From Herbaspirillum huttiense (GTDB lineage: Bacteria; Pseudomonadota; Gammaproteobacteria; Burkholderiales; Burkholderiaceae_D): DNA of 64,000 nucleotides. This document shows, in pieces, positions 27,811 through 37,205 of the stretch. The first letter of the stretch is position 1. The number at the start of each line of letters is the position of its first letter. Under the pieces are notes generated by a model that worked only from the letters and a program-made list of their open reading frames with translations, did not search any database and was not told the origin of the DNA. The stretch lies in the NCBI RefSeq assembly GCF_004367745.1, contig NZ_CP037993.1, positions 4,402,001-4,466,000 of the forward strand, read 5' to 3'. A program made the position numbers and the translations under genes.

Positions 27811-27908
27811 GGCAGCGCACCCCGCATCCGGTCAGCAACGTGGCAAGCCTCCTCGCAAAGACGCGCTGCATCCATCAGGGCGAGATAAGAATGAAGCCTT
27901 CGCATCAT
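27807..27908 (-). CDS. possible 33-codon ORF between PAAR-like gene and toxin
   Basis: A small frame (starting MMRRLHSYLALMDAARLCEE) fits exactly between the PAAR-like stop and the toxin start. Its stop overlaps the toxin ATG (ATGA). It may be a coupling ORF or the remnant of a chaperone gene. Its last codons share sequence with the corresponding stretch before the damaged vgrG frame. Confidence 0.35.
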   Translation of the reverse strand: MMRRLHSYLALMDAARLCEEACHVADRMRGALP

Positions 27909-27910
27909 GC

Positions 27911-28264
27911 TCAACTCGCCAGATTCATGTCGCACTCGTCGCCGTGGCGCACGACGAACTTCTTCTCCACACGCACGCTGGCGGAGCTCTTTGCAGGGCG
28001 CACCTTTCCCTTGTTGACACCGGATCTCATGCCACCGCCCGTTCCGGCTTCGTTTCCGCTCACGCGCGTGACCAGGCTGTCACCGAACAGAAAAACCGGA
28101 TCGCCATTGAACCGGACCGATTTGGCCACCTGTACGCTATCGCTCAAGTCGGCAATGACGGGATACGGCACCGGCACCATGTTCGGTCCCATCGGTGTCT
28201 TGCAGACGTCGGGGACGAGGCTGACGGCCTTGAAGATGCTGTTCTTGCGGGCAGCTGTGGGCAT
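27911..28264 (-). CDS. DUF4150 PAAR-like T6SS tip protein
   Basis: The 117-aa protein has the DUF4150/Tox-PAAR-like pattern: VPDVCKTPMGPNMVPVPYPVIADL near the N-terminus, then FLFGDSLVTRVSGNEAGTGGGMRSGV, and a C-terminal VRHGDECDMN. PAAR-like proteins sharpen the VgrG spike and carry effectors. It sits between the DUF2169 adaptor and the toxin gene, the classical order. It starts 9 bases after the DUF2169 gene stop. Confidence 0.9.
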   Translation of the reverse strand: MPTAARKNSIFKAVSLVPDVCKTPMGPNMVPVPYPVIADLSDSVQVAKSVRFNGDPVFLFGDSLVTRVSGNEAGTGGGMRSGVNKGKVRPAKSSASVRVEKKFVVRHGDECDMNLAS

Positions 28265-28273
28265 GGATTTCTC

Positions 28274-29695
28274 TCAAGCGTTGGTTGGCAGCGATTGGTT
28301 CGGCAGGCTCGCCGAAGGCGGGGACGCAGGGTCTTGGGCAGCTTCACGCAAGGCGTCGGCCTCGGCGCGTGACAGCATCCGTGCTTCAAGTACCCGGACG
28401 TCTGGCGAGCAGGCGACCGTCGCGCGCCAGACGCAAACGACGGAGGGTTTCTTGTCGGGGGAGTTGGGGGTGGGGGCTACATCGACGATGACCGTATCGA
28501 GCTTGGCCGCCAGTTCGCCTATGCGGCCGTCTTCAAAGCGGACCAGCACAAACGGCAAATGCCCCGGCAGCGCGAAGGTCAGCAGCGCGTTGCCCGCCGC
28601 GTCCTGTGCTGTTGCGGCACCCGCAGGGCAGAGGTTGGACAGCGTGATGGTTTCATCGCCATCCAGATGAGGAATGACTTGCTGGTCCGCAGGCGCAGCG
28701 TTCCAGTACGCAAAATCAAAGTCGGCAGGCAAGCCGGGATGCCGGCCTTCCAGCCACTGGGGGTCGTAAGTGCCGGCGAAGCGCAGGCGGGACTGCCAGG
28801 CGCGCCCGACAATGCCCAAACCCGCTGGCATGCACGCTTCACCAAAGCGCAGCGGGGGCTGATCGAGCGCTTGAATTTGTGGTGCGGGTATCCGGGTCGT
28901 TTTTGTCGCACGGAGATACCAATCTTCTGCGAACCCGAGACCAATCGGATTGTGTTCATGCACTGCATGGGCGATGGCTTTCTGCATATCGCCGTCAGGC
29001 GCAGATTCAGGCAGCGGCTTGCGCCCTGGCAGTCGATGCTTTTTGTTCACACGTGCGGCAGCCGGCTCGGTTTCAAGAATCTTGTTCTCGCCCCCGTAGG
29101 CATATTCGTAACGCAGTGGCAGCGTCGTGATGGCTTGCGGTGTGCCCAGCTTCCATGCGGGAAGCGCAAACAGCGTCAGCGCCCGGAGCAAGGCTGAACG
29201 CTTGCGCCATTCGCGTGGCCCCGTGACAAGCAGCGTCTTGGAAAAAATGAGCGGGCCTTGCCTGGCCTGCTCCGTCAAGCGCGCGCACTCTTGCCGCCAC
29301 TGCGCCATGCGCTCTGGCGAAGCAGGCTGAAAGGGATTCAAGCCATCAGGTTGCGGCGGCAGATCTGGTGCGACCGGTGCGCCATTGATCTTGATGGCGA
29401 CCTCGAACTGGCGGGCCGCGCGTCCCTGCGGCGCGTGCGCGTCGGCAATGACGATGACGTCGGTATGCGGCTTGTACGGAGCCAGGTCCGATTCCTGCCT
29501 GACGCTGGAGCGGTTCAGTTCGCCGTAATACTCGTCGGAGGTGACCAGCGGCGTTTGCTCGGGTCCGAACAGGAGCTGGCCGTCGGGCTGCAACTCAAAG
29601 GTGAGTCGCATGACGACGACGTGAAAGCGCTGGTCATGCTGGTCGAGCGCGTCGAACGCCATCGCCGGGTAAGGCGTGAGGTTGCGAAATTCCAT
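28274..29695 (-). CDS. DUF2169 T6SS accessory/adaptor protein
   Basis: The 473-aa protein from 29695 (MEFRNLTPYPAMAFDALDQ) has the DUF2169 opening and the segments KPHTDVIVIADAHAPQGRA, PLRYEYAYGG, NPIGLGFAEDWY and FGEACMPAGLGIVGRAW. DUF2169 proteins assist loading of PAAR-linked effectors onto VgrG. It starts 13 bases after the VgrG fragment stop. It appears intact, unlike vgrG. Confidence 0.9.
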   Translation of the reverse strand: MEFRNLTPYPAMAFDALDQHDQRFHVVVMRLTFELQPDGQLLFGPEQTPLVTSDEYYGELNRSSVRQESDLAPYKPHTDVIVIADAHAPQGRAARQFEVAIKINGAPVAPDLPPQPDGLNPFQPASPERMAQWRQECARLTEQARQGPLIFSKTLLVTGPREWRKRSALLRALTLFALPAWKLGTPQAITTLPLRYEYAYGGENKILETEPAAARVNKKHRLPGRKPLPESAPDGDMQKAIAHAVHEHNPIGLGFAEDWYLRATKTTRIPAPQIQALDQPPLRFGEACMPAGLGIVGRAWQSRLRFAGTYDPQWLEGRHPGLPADFDFAYWNAAPADQQVIPHLDGDETITLSNLCPAGAATAQDAAGNALLTFALPGHLPFVLVRFEDGRIGELAAKLDTVIVDVAPTPNSPDKKPSVVCVWRATVACSPDVRVLEARMLSRAEADALREAAQDPASPPSASLPNQSLPTNA

Positions 29696-29708
29696 GATCA
29701 GTGCCCGG

Positions 29709-31307
29709 TTAGTTGATATCGACGTCTTTGCCGGACAACTGCATCGGCCCGCTGGCCTCGATGCCGATCTCGGCACCGTTGATGGAAATCTTGCCGTCGG
29801 CCGTCATGCGCAGACTGGCCTTGCCCACCGAAATGGAAAGCTCCTCACCCGCCGTGATCGACAGGGTCTTGCCGACCTTGGAGATCTGGTTGATGCCAAC
29901 CACCGTCGCCATCACCGTGCCCACGTTGAGGTTGTAGGCCAGGCCGACGTTTTCCATGCGGCCCATGCCGACGTTCTGCAGGTAGGCCATGCCGATGGTT
30001 TCGGTCTTCATCCGCGCAACATGGGTCGACCAGTTCTTGCCGATCTGGTCCCTGCGGTTCTTGCCGATGGTCTTGGTGCGGTTGCTGCCGATGCGGATGG
30101 TTTCGTTGTTGTCGACCGTCTCGGTACGGTTGTTGTGGACCGTGATGGTCTCGTTGTTGTCGACGGTCTCGGTGCGGTCATGTCCGATATGCGAGGTCTC
30201 GTCGTGATCGATGGTCTTGCGGCGATCATGGCCGACCCATTTGTCTTCGTCGTGCTCGACCTCGGTCAGTTGGTCGCGCTCGGCGTGCAGCCATAACTGC
30301 TCCTGGCCCTTGCTGTCTTCGAAGCGCAGCGCATTGGCATTGTCGTAGCCGCCCTTGGGCGTTGAGCGTGTCAGGATGCCGCTCTGGGTCTTGTTCGCCG
30401 GCAGCTCCCAGGCCGGCATGTTGGCGGCATTGGGCACCATGCCCGTGATGAGTGCGCGATCCGGATTGCCATCCAGGAACTGCACGATGACCTCGCAACC
30501 GATGCGGGGAATGAAGGTCGCGCCGAAGTTCGCCCCCGCCCAGGCAGTGGCCACGCGCAGCCATGCCGAACTCCTTTCATCGAACTCGCCGTCGCGGTCC
30601 CAATGAAATTGGACCTTCACCCGCCCGTACTCATCCGTATGAATTTCTTCGCCCTTGGGTCCGACGACGGTGGCCGTCTGCAGTCCATAGATTTTTGGTT
30701 CGACGCTGTTGAAGCCGCGGCCGGGACGCCAGGGAATGAACTTGCGGATACAGGAGATACGGTTCTCGTAGTGAGGCCGGATGTCGCTCTTGACGTGGTA
30801 ATTGTTGCTGGCACTGTGGTGTGCTTCGATGATGAGAAATTCGCGCTCGTCCTGGCTGCCGCCCTCGAAGTGGCCGGTGAGACGGAACCAGCGGCCCGGT
30901 ACCACGTTGCGGTTGTTGCCTGCGGCCTCGAAGAATTTGCCCGCATGTTCGAATTCTTCCATGCGTTGCGTGGCGAGAAGGTCGCCGGCCTGGCGATCCT
31001 TGAATCCATAGGCACCGGTGTATTCGTAGGCTTCCTTGCGCAGGACCCGGCCTTGAATGTTGCGCGTGGGGACCTCGACGGTTTTTGGCCAGGGGGATTT
31101 GAAATCGTAGGAGGTCAGGGTCACGCTCGCGGGAACGATGTGCCGCTCAGCGGACCATTCATGAATACCGTCTTCTTCTTGCACTCCGGCATGACGCTGG
31201 AATGGGATCTCCACGCCATCGATGGCCTCCGCCTGGGTGGAGTCGTCGCCCAGTATGCGTGTTGCTGACCTCTCAGCCTGCTCGAGGATGACTCCTTTGG
31301 TCGTCAT
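29709..31307 (-). CDS. VgrG C-terminal part, chimeric N-terminus
   Basis: From the ATG at 31307 (MTTKGVILEQ) the frame encodes 532 residues. After about 30 unrelated residues it joins VgrG sequence (VEIPFQRHAG, HEWSAERHIVPASVTLTSYD), continues through the gp5-like OB region (YGRVKVQFHWDRDG, SSAWLRVATAWAGANFG, PRIGCEVIVQFLDGNPDRA) and ends in beta-helix repeats (ETVDNNETITVHNNRTETVD). The first 230 or so residues of a normal VgrG (gp27-like base) are missing. The beginning of VgrG is found in a separate upstream frame. The frame's start overlaps that frame's stop (ATGA). It may be a non-functional remnant or a shortened spike. Confidence 0.8.
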   Translation of the reverse strand: MTTKGVILEQAERSATRILGDDSTQAEAIDGVEIPFQRHAGVQEEDGIHEWSAERHIVPASVTLTSYDFKSPWPKTVEVPTRNIQGRVLRKEAYEYTGAYGFKDRQAGDLLATQRMEEFEHAGKFFEAAGNNRNVVPGRWFRLTGHFEGGSQDEREFLIIEAHHSASNNYHVKSDIRPHYENRISCIRKFIPWRPGRGFNSVEPKIYGLQTATVVGPKGEEIHTDEYGRVKVQFHWDRDGEFDERSSAWLRVATAWAGANFGATFIPRIGCEVIVQFLDGNPDRALITGMVPNAANMPAWELPANKTQSGILTRSTPKGGYDNANALRFEDSKGQEQLWLHAERDQLTEVEHDEDKWVGHDRRKTIDHDETSHIGHDRTETVDNNETITVHNNRTETVDNNETIRIGSNRTKTIGKNRRDQIGKNWSTHVARMKTETIGMAYLQNVGMGRMENVGLAYNLNVGTVMATVVGINQISKVGKTLSITAGEELSISVGKASLRMTADGKISINGAEIGIEASGPMQLSGKDVDIN

Positions 31308-31549
31308 GGCCGCTTGTCCCGCGTCATGTCGCACGGGAGGCAGGTCAGGTTTCCGGATTCAGGTCGGGCGTTATCCGCCCGGCGCCAACGATTGAGAGCA
31401 AAGTTGCGTGACAGCCCTTCGCTGGCGTCAAGCTTGTTGACGAGCAGTTCAGAAAGGGAAGCGTCGTTGTGCGGGAAAGTGAGCCGCAGAATGCGGGCGT
31501 GCTGATAGTCTGAAAGCAGCTGCTCCAGACCCCGGAGGGTTTCGCTCAT
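31304..31549 (-). pseudogene. VgrG N-terminal fragment
   Basis: The 81-codon frame begins like a VgrG (LSDYQHARILRLTFPHNDA, LLVNKLDASEGLSRNF) and then switches to unrelated sequence (ALNRWRRADNARPE) and stops at the ATG of the next frame. Together with 29709-31307 it shows a vgrG whose internal segment of roughly 180 codons was replaced by about 150 bases of foreign sequence. Confidence 0.75.
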
Positions 31550-31784
31550 GCAGGAATCCTGTGTTCATCAAGTTTCCCTCCCTGATGTAACACCGGCGCG
31601 CATTTTAATATTTCCCAATGGAAATGCACAACTCCTGAATGACGATGGCGGGCGACTGCATGAATATTTGCCCCAAGGTGCGATACCTCTTCAGACAAGG
31701 AGCCGGCCTGCCTCTCCCGAGAATCGGATCTGCCCAGGAAAATGACGACTCACCACCACCATGTCATGTGAGCCCAAACTGAAA

Positions 31785-31820
31785 AGGCCTGAGTCCGGTG
31801 CAATACCGAACTCAGGCCTT
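31785..31820 (-). terminator. terminator of fadD
   Basis: The long stem AAGGCCTGAGT-x-CGGT / ACCG-x-ACTCAGGCCTT is followed by Ts on the minus strand. It lies about 55 bases after the fadD stop. The remaining bases between here and 31549 contain no supported gene. Confidence 0.85.
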
Positions 31821-31874
31821 GATGCAGAAACTGACTGACGAACGTAAGAAGATCAGATTACGGCAGCGCTCGTT

Positions 31875-33575
31875 TCATGCTGCCTGTTTCTGCGGTGCCT
31901 TCGCAGGATCATCCCGCAACTCGCGGCGCAGGATCTTGCCGACGTTGGTCTTGGGCAGCTCATCGCGGAACTCGATGTACTTGGGCTTCTTGTAGCCGGT
32001 GAACTGCTCCTTGCAATAAGCCATCAGCTGCTCACTGGTCAGCGACTTGTCCTTGCGCACCACGAAGAGCTTGACCGCTTCGCCGGTGTGTTCATCAGGC
32101 ACGCCCACACAGGCGCACTCCAGCACCGCCGGATGCTGCGCCACCACGCCTTCGATTTCATTTGGATAGACGTTGAAGCCCGAGACCAGGATCATGTCCT
32201 TCTTGCGGTCCACGATCTTGGTGTAGCCCTGCGCATCCATCACACCGATGTCACCGGTCTTGAAGAAACCGTCCGGCGTCATGACCTTGGCGGTCTCATC
32301 CGGACGCTGCCAGTAGCCCGGCATCACCTGCGGACCACGAATGGCGATCTCGCCCGGCTGGCCCAGCGGCACAGGATGGCCATCGTCATCGAGGATGGCG
32401 ATTTCGGTGGACGGCAGCGGCAGGCCGATGGTGCCGGTGTATTCATCGATGGTGCAGGGGTTCGCGCTGGCAATCGGAGAAGTTTCGGACAAACCATAAC
32501 CTTCGATGATGGGGCAGCCGGTCAGCTTCTTCCACTTGTCCGCCACACTCTTCTGTACCGCCATGCCGCCACCCACGCAGCAGCGATAGCCGGAGAAATC
32601 CAGCTTGGCAAAATCGGCATTGTTGAGCAGCGCGTTGTAGAGCGTGTTGACCGCGGGGAAGGTGTTGACCTTGTACTTGGCCAGCTCCTTGACGAAACCG
32701 GGAATGTCGCGCGGGTTCGGGATCAGCAGGTTCAGCGCGCCTTCACGCGTGCCCAGCAGGTTGCAGACGGTGAGCGCAAAGATGTGATAGAGCGGCAGCG
32801 CGCAGACGAACACCAGTTGGTCGATGGGCTTGCCTGACTTCAGCGCCGGGGTCAGCCATTCTTCGGCCTGCAGCACGTTGGCGATCAGGTTGCGATGGGT
32901 CAGCACCGCCCCCTTGGCCACACCCGTGGTCCCGCCGGTGTATTGCAGGAAGGCGACGTCATCGGGCGTCAGCGATACCTTCTGCAACGTCTTGCCCTCA
33001 CCCTGCGACAGCGCGCGGCTGAAGGAGATCGCATTGGGCAGCGACCAGGACGGCACCATCTTCTTGACGTGCCGTACCACCAGGTTGACGATGGCCCCCT
33101 TGAGGGTGCCGAGCAGCTCGCCCATGCTGGCCACCACGATGTGCTTGACCTGGGTATGCGCCACCACCTTCTGCAACGTGCAGGCAAAATTCTCCAGCAC
33201 GAAGATGGCTTCGGCGCCGGAATCCTTCAACTGGTGTTCCAGCTCGCGGGCGGTGTAGAGCGGATTGACGTTGACCACCGTGTAACCCGCTCGCAGGATG
33301 GCGGCGATGGCGATCGGGTATTGCAGCACGTTGGGCATCATGATCGCCACGCGCGCGCCCTTCTGCAGGCCCAGGCCTTGCAGCCAGGCCCCCATGGCGC
33401 GCGACATGGCATCGAGCTCGCCATAGCGGAGATACTTGCCCATGCAGACGTAAGCGTTGCGATCGGCATGCTTGGCGAAAGCCTCTTCGATCAGCTGCAC
33501 CAGCGAACCGTAACGGCTGGGGTCGATGTCAGCGGGAACGCCTGCGGGATACGATGCAAGCCAGAATCTTTCCAT
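31875..33575 (-). CDS. fadD: long-chain fatty acid-CoA ligase
   Basis: The 566-aa ANL-superfamily enzyme activates fatty acids with ATP and CoA. The P-loop [18 protein letters not shown], the linker/adenylate motif GYGLSETSP, the hinge [38 protein letters not shown] and the C-terminal lysine region [16 protein letters not shown] are present. The start at 33575 ([16 protein letters not shown]) matches the family. It stands alone and ends at a strong terminator. The 253-base upstream gap is AT-rich in part and has no gene. Confidence 0.95.
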   Translation of the reverse strand: MERFWLASYPAGVPADIDPSRYGSLVQLIEEAFAKHADRNAYVCMGKYLRYGELDAMSRAMGAWLQGLGLQKGARVAIMMPNVLQYPIAIAAILRAGYTVVNVNPLYTARELEHQLKDSGAEAIFVLENFACTLQKVVAHTQVKHIVVASMGELLGTLKGAIVNLVVRHVKKMVPSWSLPNAISFSRALSQGEGKTLQKVSLTPDDVAFLQYTGGTTGVAKGAVLTHRNLIANVLQAEEWLTPALKSGKPIDQLVFVCALPLYHIFALTVCNLLGTREGALNLLIPNPRDIPGFVKELAKYKVNTFPAVNTLYNALLNNADFAKLDFSGYRCCVGGGMAVQKSVADKWKKLTGCPIIEGYGLSETSPIASANPCTIDEYTGTIGLPLPSTEIAILDDDGHPVPLGQPGEIAIRGPQVMPGYWQRPDETAKVMTPDGFFKTGDIGVMDAQGYTKIVDRKKDMILVSGFNVYPNEIEGVVAQHPAVLECACVGVPDEHTGEAVKLFVVRKDKSLTSEQLMAYCKEQFTGYKKPKYIEFRDELPKTNVGKILRRELRDDPAKAPQKQAA

Positions 33576-33828
33576 AGTGTGTCCTCTGTCTCCGGTCATA
33601 ACGTGCGCTGGGGCTGGACGGTGATGCAAGGCCACCGCGTTGGCGCGCACAGCAAAAAAAGCACGAGTGTTTTTTTATTTATCGCAGATGCTATCCAGCA
33701 TTCGACTGCGGGGCAAGCTTTTTGCGCCCCAAATTTGAGATTTTTTGCAAAAAGGTTGGCAACGGCTGCGATATGGCGGTCAGTCTGCGCGTATTGCACG
33801 GCTCGGCAAACCGGTATTGCATTGAAAT

Positions 33829-34986
33829 TCATCCGGCATGATACGCCGGGTCGTTGCTCTTGGGCCGTTCCATGGTGCAGGCGGGAAACATTTCCGCCTC
33901 CGCCTTGCCCGTGGTCAAGGGCGCGTCTCCCAGCGCAGCATGGCGTGCGGCTTTGTCCATGCGTGCCAGTGCGCGCACCTTGTCATAAAAATCGGGGAAG
34001 CCGCTGCTGCGGGCAAACAACTGACGGAAGGCAGGGACCAGGTCGTGATACGCCCCCACCAGTGCGAGATGCGCATTGGACAGCGGCATCGCGAACCAGC
34101 GATCATACCCGGCATAGCCATTCCAGCGGGTGACCTTGATCTGCGCATATTCAGCGCGCAGGGCATCGAAGATGGCCGCCTTGCGCTGGCGCTTGTCGGC
34201 ATCGCTGGCATCGCTGTCGTAGTTCTCCTTCAACCGGTCGCGGTACTTGTCCAGCAAGGCCAGGAACTCACGCTTGCGGGCGGCAAAACGCTGGTAGGCC
34301 TGGACCATCGCCGGATCGTGGCGCGCCGCCAGCCAGCGTTCCACACCCAGCTCTTCCACCGCTACCGCAAACCCTTCATTGAAGGACGTATCACCGGGCG
34401 CATACACGGTCTGGTGCGCCAGCTCATGGAAGATCAGTCGCGCCAGTTCGCCATCGGGATACTGGATGAAGGTGGAGATCACCGGATCATTGAACCAGCC
34501 CAGGGTGGAATACGCCGGTACACCGGCGACCTGCACGTCATAACCTTCGGCCTTGAGCGTGTCGGCATAGGTCTGCGCATCACTGAGGTGATAGTAGCCG
34601 CGATAATCCACGCAGCCGGCAATGGGGAAACACCACTGCCGGGGCTTCAACGACAACTCGGGTGCGGCCACGACATTCCACAGCACGAAGGGCCGGTCCA
34701 GTTGTGCGTAACTGCGATAGCTGCCGTTATCGGGCAGATCGAGTTCGGTGACGGCATAGCGGCGGATCTCGCGCACCGTCTGCAGCTTGGCCTTGAGCGC
34801 GGGCGAGGTGGCCGGGTCATCGAGCCACTCCTCCAGCGGTTTTGCCTGCGCCAGCAGCGAGAACTGCCCGTGCGCGGCCTGGGCGTAATACGAGACCGTA
34901 GAACAAGCCGACAGCCCGCACAGCGACGCTAGCACCACCAAGCTCAGCCCCCAGCGCACAGAGCGACGCAAGCCACGGCGCAGCAT
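33829..34986 (-). CDS. putative zinc aminopeptidase lipoprotein (DUF2265/PF10023 type)
   Basis: The 385-aa precursor carries a lipoprotein signal with lipobox LSAC (cysteine 28), so it is probably anchored in the envelope. The metal-binding motif HELAH appears in LIFHELAHQTVYAPGDTSFNEGFAVAVEELG, which also contains the third-ligand glutamate pattern (NEGFA). The segments SYYAQAAHGQ and VPAYSTLGWFNDP are typical of this aminopeptidase family. It begins 9 bases after the molybdoenzyme gene stop on the same strand. The substrate is unknown. Confidence 0.85.
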   Translation of the reverse strand: MLRRGLRRSVRWGLSLVVLASLCGLSACSTVSYYAQAAHGQFSLLAQAKPLEEWLDDPATSPALKAKLQTVREIRRYAVTELDLPDNGSYRSYAQLDRPFVLWNVVAAPELSLKPRQWCFPIAGCVDYRGYYHLSDAQTYADTLKAEGYDVQVAGVPAYSTLGWFNDPVISTFIQYPDGELARLIFHELAHQTVYAPGDTSFNEGFAVAVEELGVERWLAARHDPAMVQAYQRFAARKREFLALLDKYRDRLKENYDSDASDADKRQRKAAIFDALRAEYAQIKVTRWNGYAGYDRWFAMPLSNAHLALVGAYHDLVPAFRQLFARSSGFPDFYDKVRALARMDKAARHAALGDAPLTTGKAEAEMFPACTMERPKSNDPAYHAG

Positions 34987-34995
34987 GAAAAAACC

Positions 34996-37098
34996 TCAGG
35001 CGGCCACGACCGGCTGCTGCAGTTTTTCCACCTGCACCAGCACGTCATAGAAGGTCGGCGCATTGCCCATGTCGGTCAGGCGCTGGCTGGTGACTTCGTT
35101 GGCGTTCTTGCCATCGGCGGCAAATTTCTTCCACCAGATCGACAGGCCCACCACCAGCCCCACGCGCGCCTTGTCGGTCACGCGCACGCGCGCCTGCATG
35201 CTGCCGCGATCATTGAAGATGCGCACCGTATCTCCCTGCGCAATGCCGCGTGCCGCGGCGTCCTGCGGATGCATGTCGAGGTGCGGTTCGCCCTCCGTAT
35301 CACGCAGGCTCTGCACATTGACGAAGGAAGAATTGAGGAAGTTGCGCGCCGGCGGCGAGATCATCGCCAGCGGGTATTTCGCGCCCAGCTGCGGATTGCT
35401 GGCCACCGATTCATAGGGCGCGATATAGGTCGGCAAGGGATCGAGACCTGCACTCTTCATCTGCTCGGAATAGAACTCGCACTTGCCCGAGGGCGTGGCA
35501 AACCCGCCTTCGGCAAAGGGCGTGACCGGCACCGAAAGACGCTGCCAGCCCTTCTCCTTCAGCTGTTGCCAGTCGTAGCCGGCGCTGCGCGGATCATCGC
35601 GCTTGAAGGCCACGGCGGCCAATTGATCGTCGCTGTCCTTGAAGCAGTCTTCTTCAAAGCCCATCGCGGCCGCCAGCAGGCGGAAGATCTCGGTATTGGG
35701 CTTGGCCTCGCCCAGCGGCGCAATGGCGGCATTGTTGGCCATCATGTAGACGTGGCCATACGACGCATGTACGTCGATGTGCTCCAGCTGGGTCGTCGCA
35801 GGCAGCAGGATATCGGCGTAGTCGGCGGTATCGGTCTGGAAATGTTCCAGCACCACCGTGAACAGATCCTCGCGCGCAAAACCCTGCGCTACCTTGCCCG
35901 ACTCCGGGGCCACCGCCACCGGGTTGGAGTTGTAGACGATCAATGCTTCCACCCGGGGACCAAAGTCGGGCGAGGCTGGCTTCAACAGGTCATCGCCGAT
36001 GGTACTCATGTTGATGATGCGGCTGGGCTTGCCGTGACGCGCGGCCAGGTCGGGACGGCTCAAGGCGGCCGTGTCCTTGGGGAAGCTGTCCGATACCGAC
36101 AGCTGGATGCCCCCGGAAGCATGACGCCAAGCGCCGACCAACGCTGGCAGGCAAGCCACGTTGCGCGCGGCCATGCCGCCGCCGCGCACGCGCTGCAGGC
36201 CGTAGTTGGCGCGGATGAAGGCACCCTCACCAGCCAGCGTCACTCGGGCATATTCGCGCGCCAGGTTCTGCACTTCCTCCGCACTGATGCCGCACACTTC
36301 AGCGGTGCGGGCCGGCGTCCATTCGGCCACGCGCTCCTTGAGTTGCTCGAAGCCGAGCGTGTAGCGTGCGATGTAATCGTGGTCCAGCAAGTCTTCCGCG
36401 ATCAGCACGTGCATCAGGCCCAGTGCCAGGGCTGCATCGGTACCGGGCAAGAGCGCGATGTGCTGGTGGCACTTCTCGGCGGTCAGCGAGCGATACGGAT
36501 CGATGGCGATCAGGCGCGCTCCGTTGCGCTTGGCCGCTTGCACGCGGGTCCAGAAATGCAGGTTGGAGGCAATCGGATTGCCGCCCCAGATGATGATGAG
36601 CTTGGCGTGATCGACCTGCTCCAGATCGGTACCGATGCGCGCACCAATGGTGTAGCGATAGCCCGCGCCACCTGCGGAGGCACAGATGGTGCGGTCCAGC
36701 TGCGAGGCACCGAGACGATTGAAGAAACGCCCGGCCATCGATTCGCCCTGCACCTGCCCCATGGTCCCGGCGTAGCTGTAGGGCAGGATGGCTTGCGGAT
36801 CGCGCAAGGCGATCTGGCCCAGGCGCTGTGCGATGGTGGCGATGGCCTCGTCCCAGCTGATGCGCTCGAACTTGCCCTCGCCCTTCTTGCCCACGCGGCG
36901 CATGGGATGCAGCAGGCGGTCCTGGTGATAGGTGCGCTCGGCATAGCGCGAGACCTTGGTGCAGAGCACGCCGGCCGTCGGCGGGTGCTCCGGATCGCCG
37001 CGCACTTCCGTGGCGACGCCGTCCTTGACGGTCACCAGCAGGGCGCAGGTATCAGGGCAATCATGGGGACAGGCGGCACGGACGATGGTGGTGGTCAT
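34996..37098 (-). CDS. molybdopterin oxidoreductase (DMSO reductase superfamily)
   Basis: The 700-aa enzyme has an N-terminal [4Fe-4S] motif (C10-x3-C14-x3-C18 ... C46). Bis-MGD-binding domains follow: RLGASQLDRTICASAGGAGYRY, IIIWGGNPIASNLHFW, LIAIDPYRSLTAEKC and the C-terminal DMHPQDAAARGIAQGDTVRIFNDRG. It has no twin-arginine signal, so it is cytoplasmic. No partner subunits are adjacent, which fits the soluble single-subunit formate-dehydrogenase/assimilatory-like branch. The substrate is not determined. It is divergent from the AraC-type gene. Confidence 0.9.
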   Translation of the reverse strand: MTTTIVRAACPHDCPDTCALLVTVKDGVATEVRGDPEHPPTAGVLCTKVSRYAERTYHQDRLLHPMRRVGKKGEGKFERISWDEAIATIAQRLGQIALRDPQAILPYSYAGTMGQVQGESMAGRFFNRLGASQLDRTICASAGGAGYRYTIGARIGTDLEQVDHAKLIIIWGGNPIASNLHFWTRVQAAKRNGARLIAIDPYRSLTAEKCHQHIALLPGTDAALALGLMHVLIAEDLLDHDYIARYTLGFEQLKERVAEWTPARTAEVCGISAEEVQNLAREYARVTLAGEGAFIRANYGLQRVRGGGMAARNVACLPALVGAWRHASGGIQLSVSDSFPKDTAALSRPDLAARHGKPSRIINMSTIGDDLLKPASPDFGPRVEALIVYNSNPVAVAPESGKVAQGFAREDLFTVVLEHFQTDTADYADILLPATTQLEHIDVHASYGHVYMMANNAAIAPLGEAKPNTEIFRLLAAAMGFEEDCFKDSDDQLAAVAFKRDDPRSAGYDWQQLKEKGWQRLSVPVTPFAEGGFATPSGKCEFYSEQMKSAGLDPLPTYIAPYESVASNPQLGAKYPLAMISPPARNFLNSSFVNVQSLRDTEGEPHLDMHPQDAAARGIAQGDTVRIFNDRGSMQARVRVTDKARVGLVVGLSIWWKKFAADGKNANEVTSQRLTDMGNAPTFYDVLVQVEKLQQPVVAA

Positions 37099-37205
37099 GG
37101 CAGAGAAGAAAGCGGGGAAAGAAAACAGGGAAGCCCTCGGCGCACGCGAGGCAGGCAGCTACTTTATCTTAAAATGGCGCGTCACGACTCTTCCGTAGTG
37201 CCGCC

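Noticed and set aside
23640-31550. Complete T6SS gene cluster
   Set aside because: No tssB/C, tssK, tssM, hcp or clpV genes are present; only spike, adaptor, effector and immunity genes.
31548-31745. 65-codon plus-strand frame between the T6SS island and fadD
   Set aside because: No ribosome site or family resemblance; it overlaps the VgrG start region.
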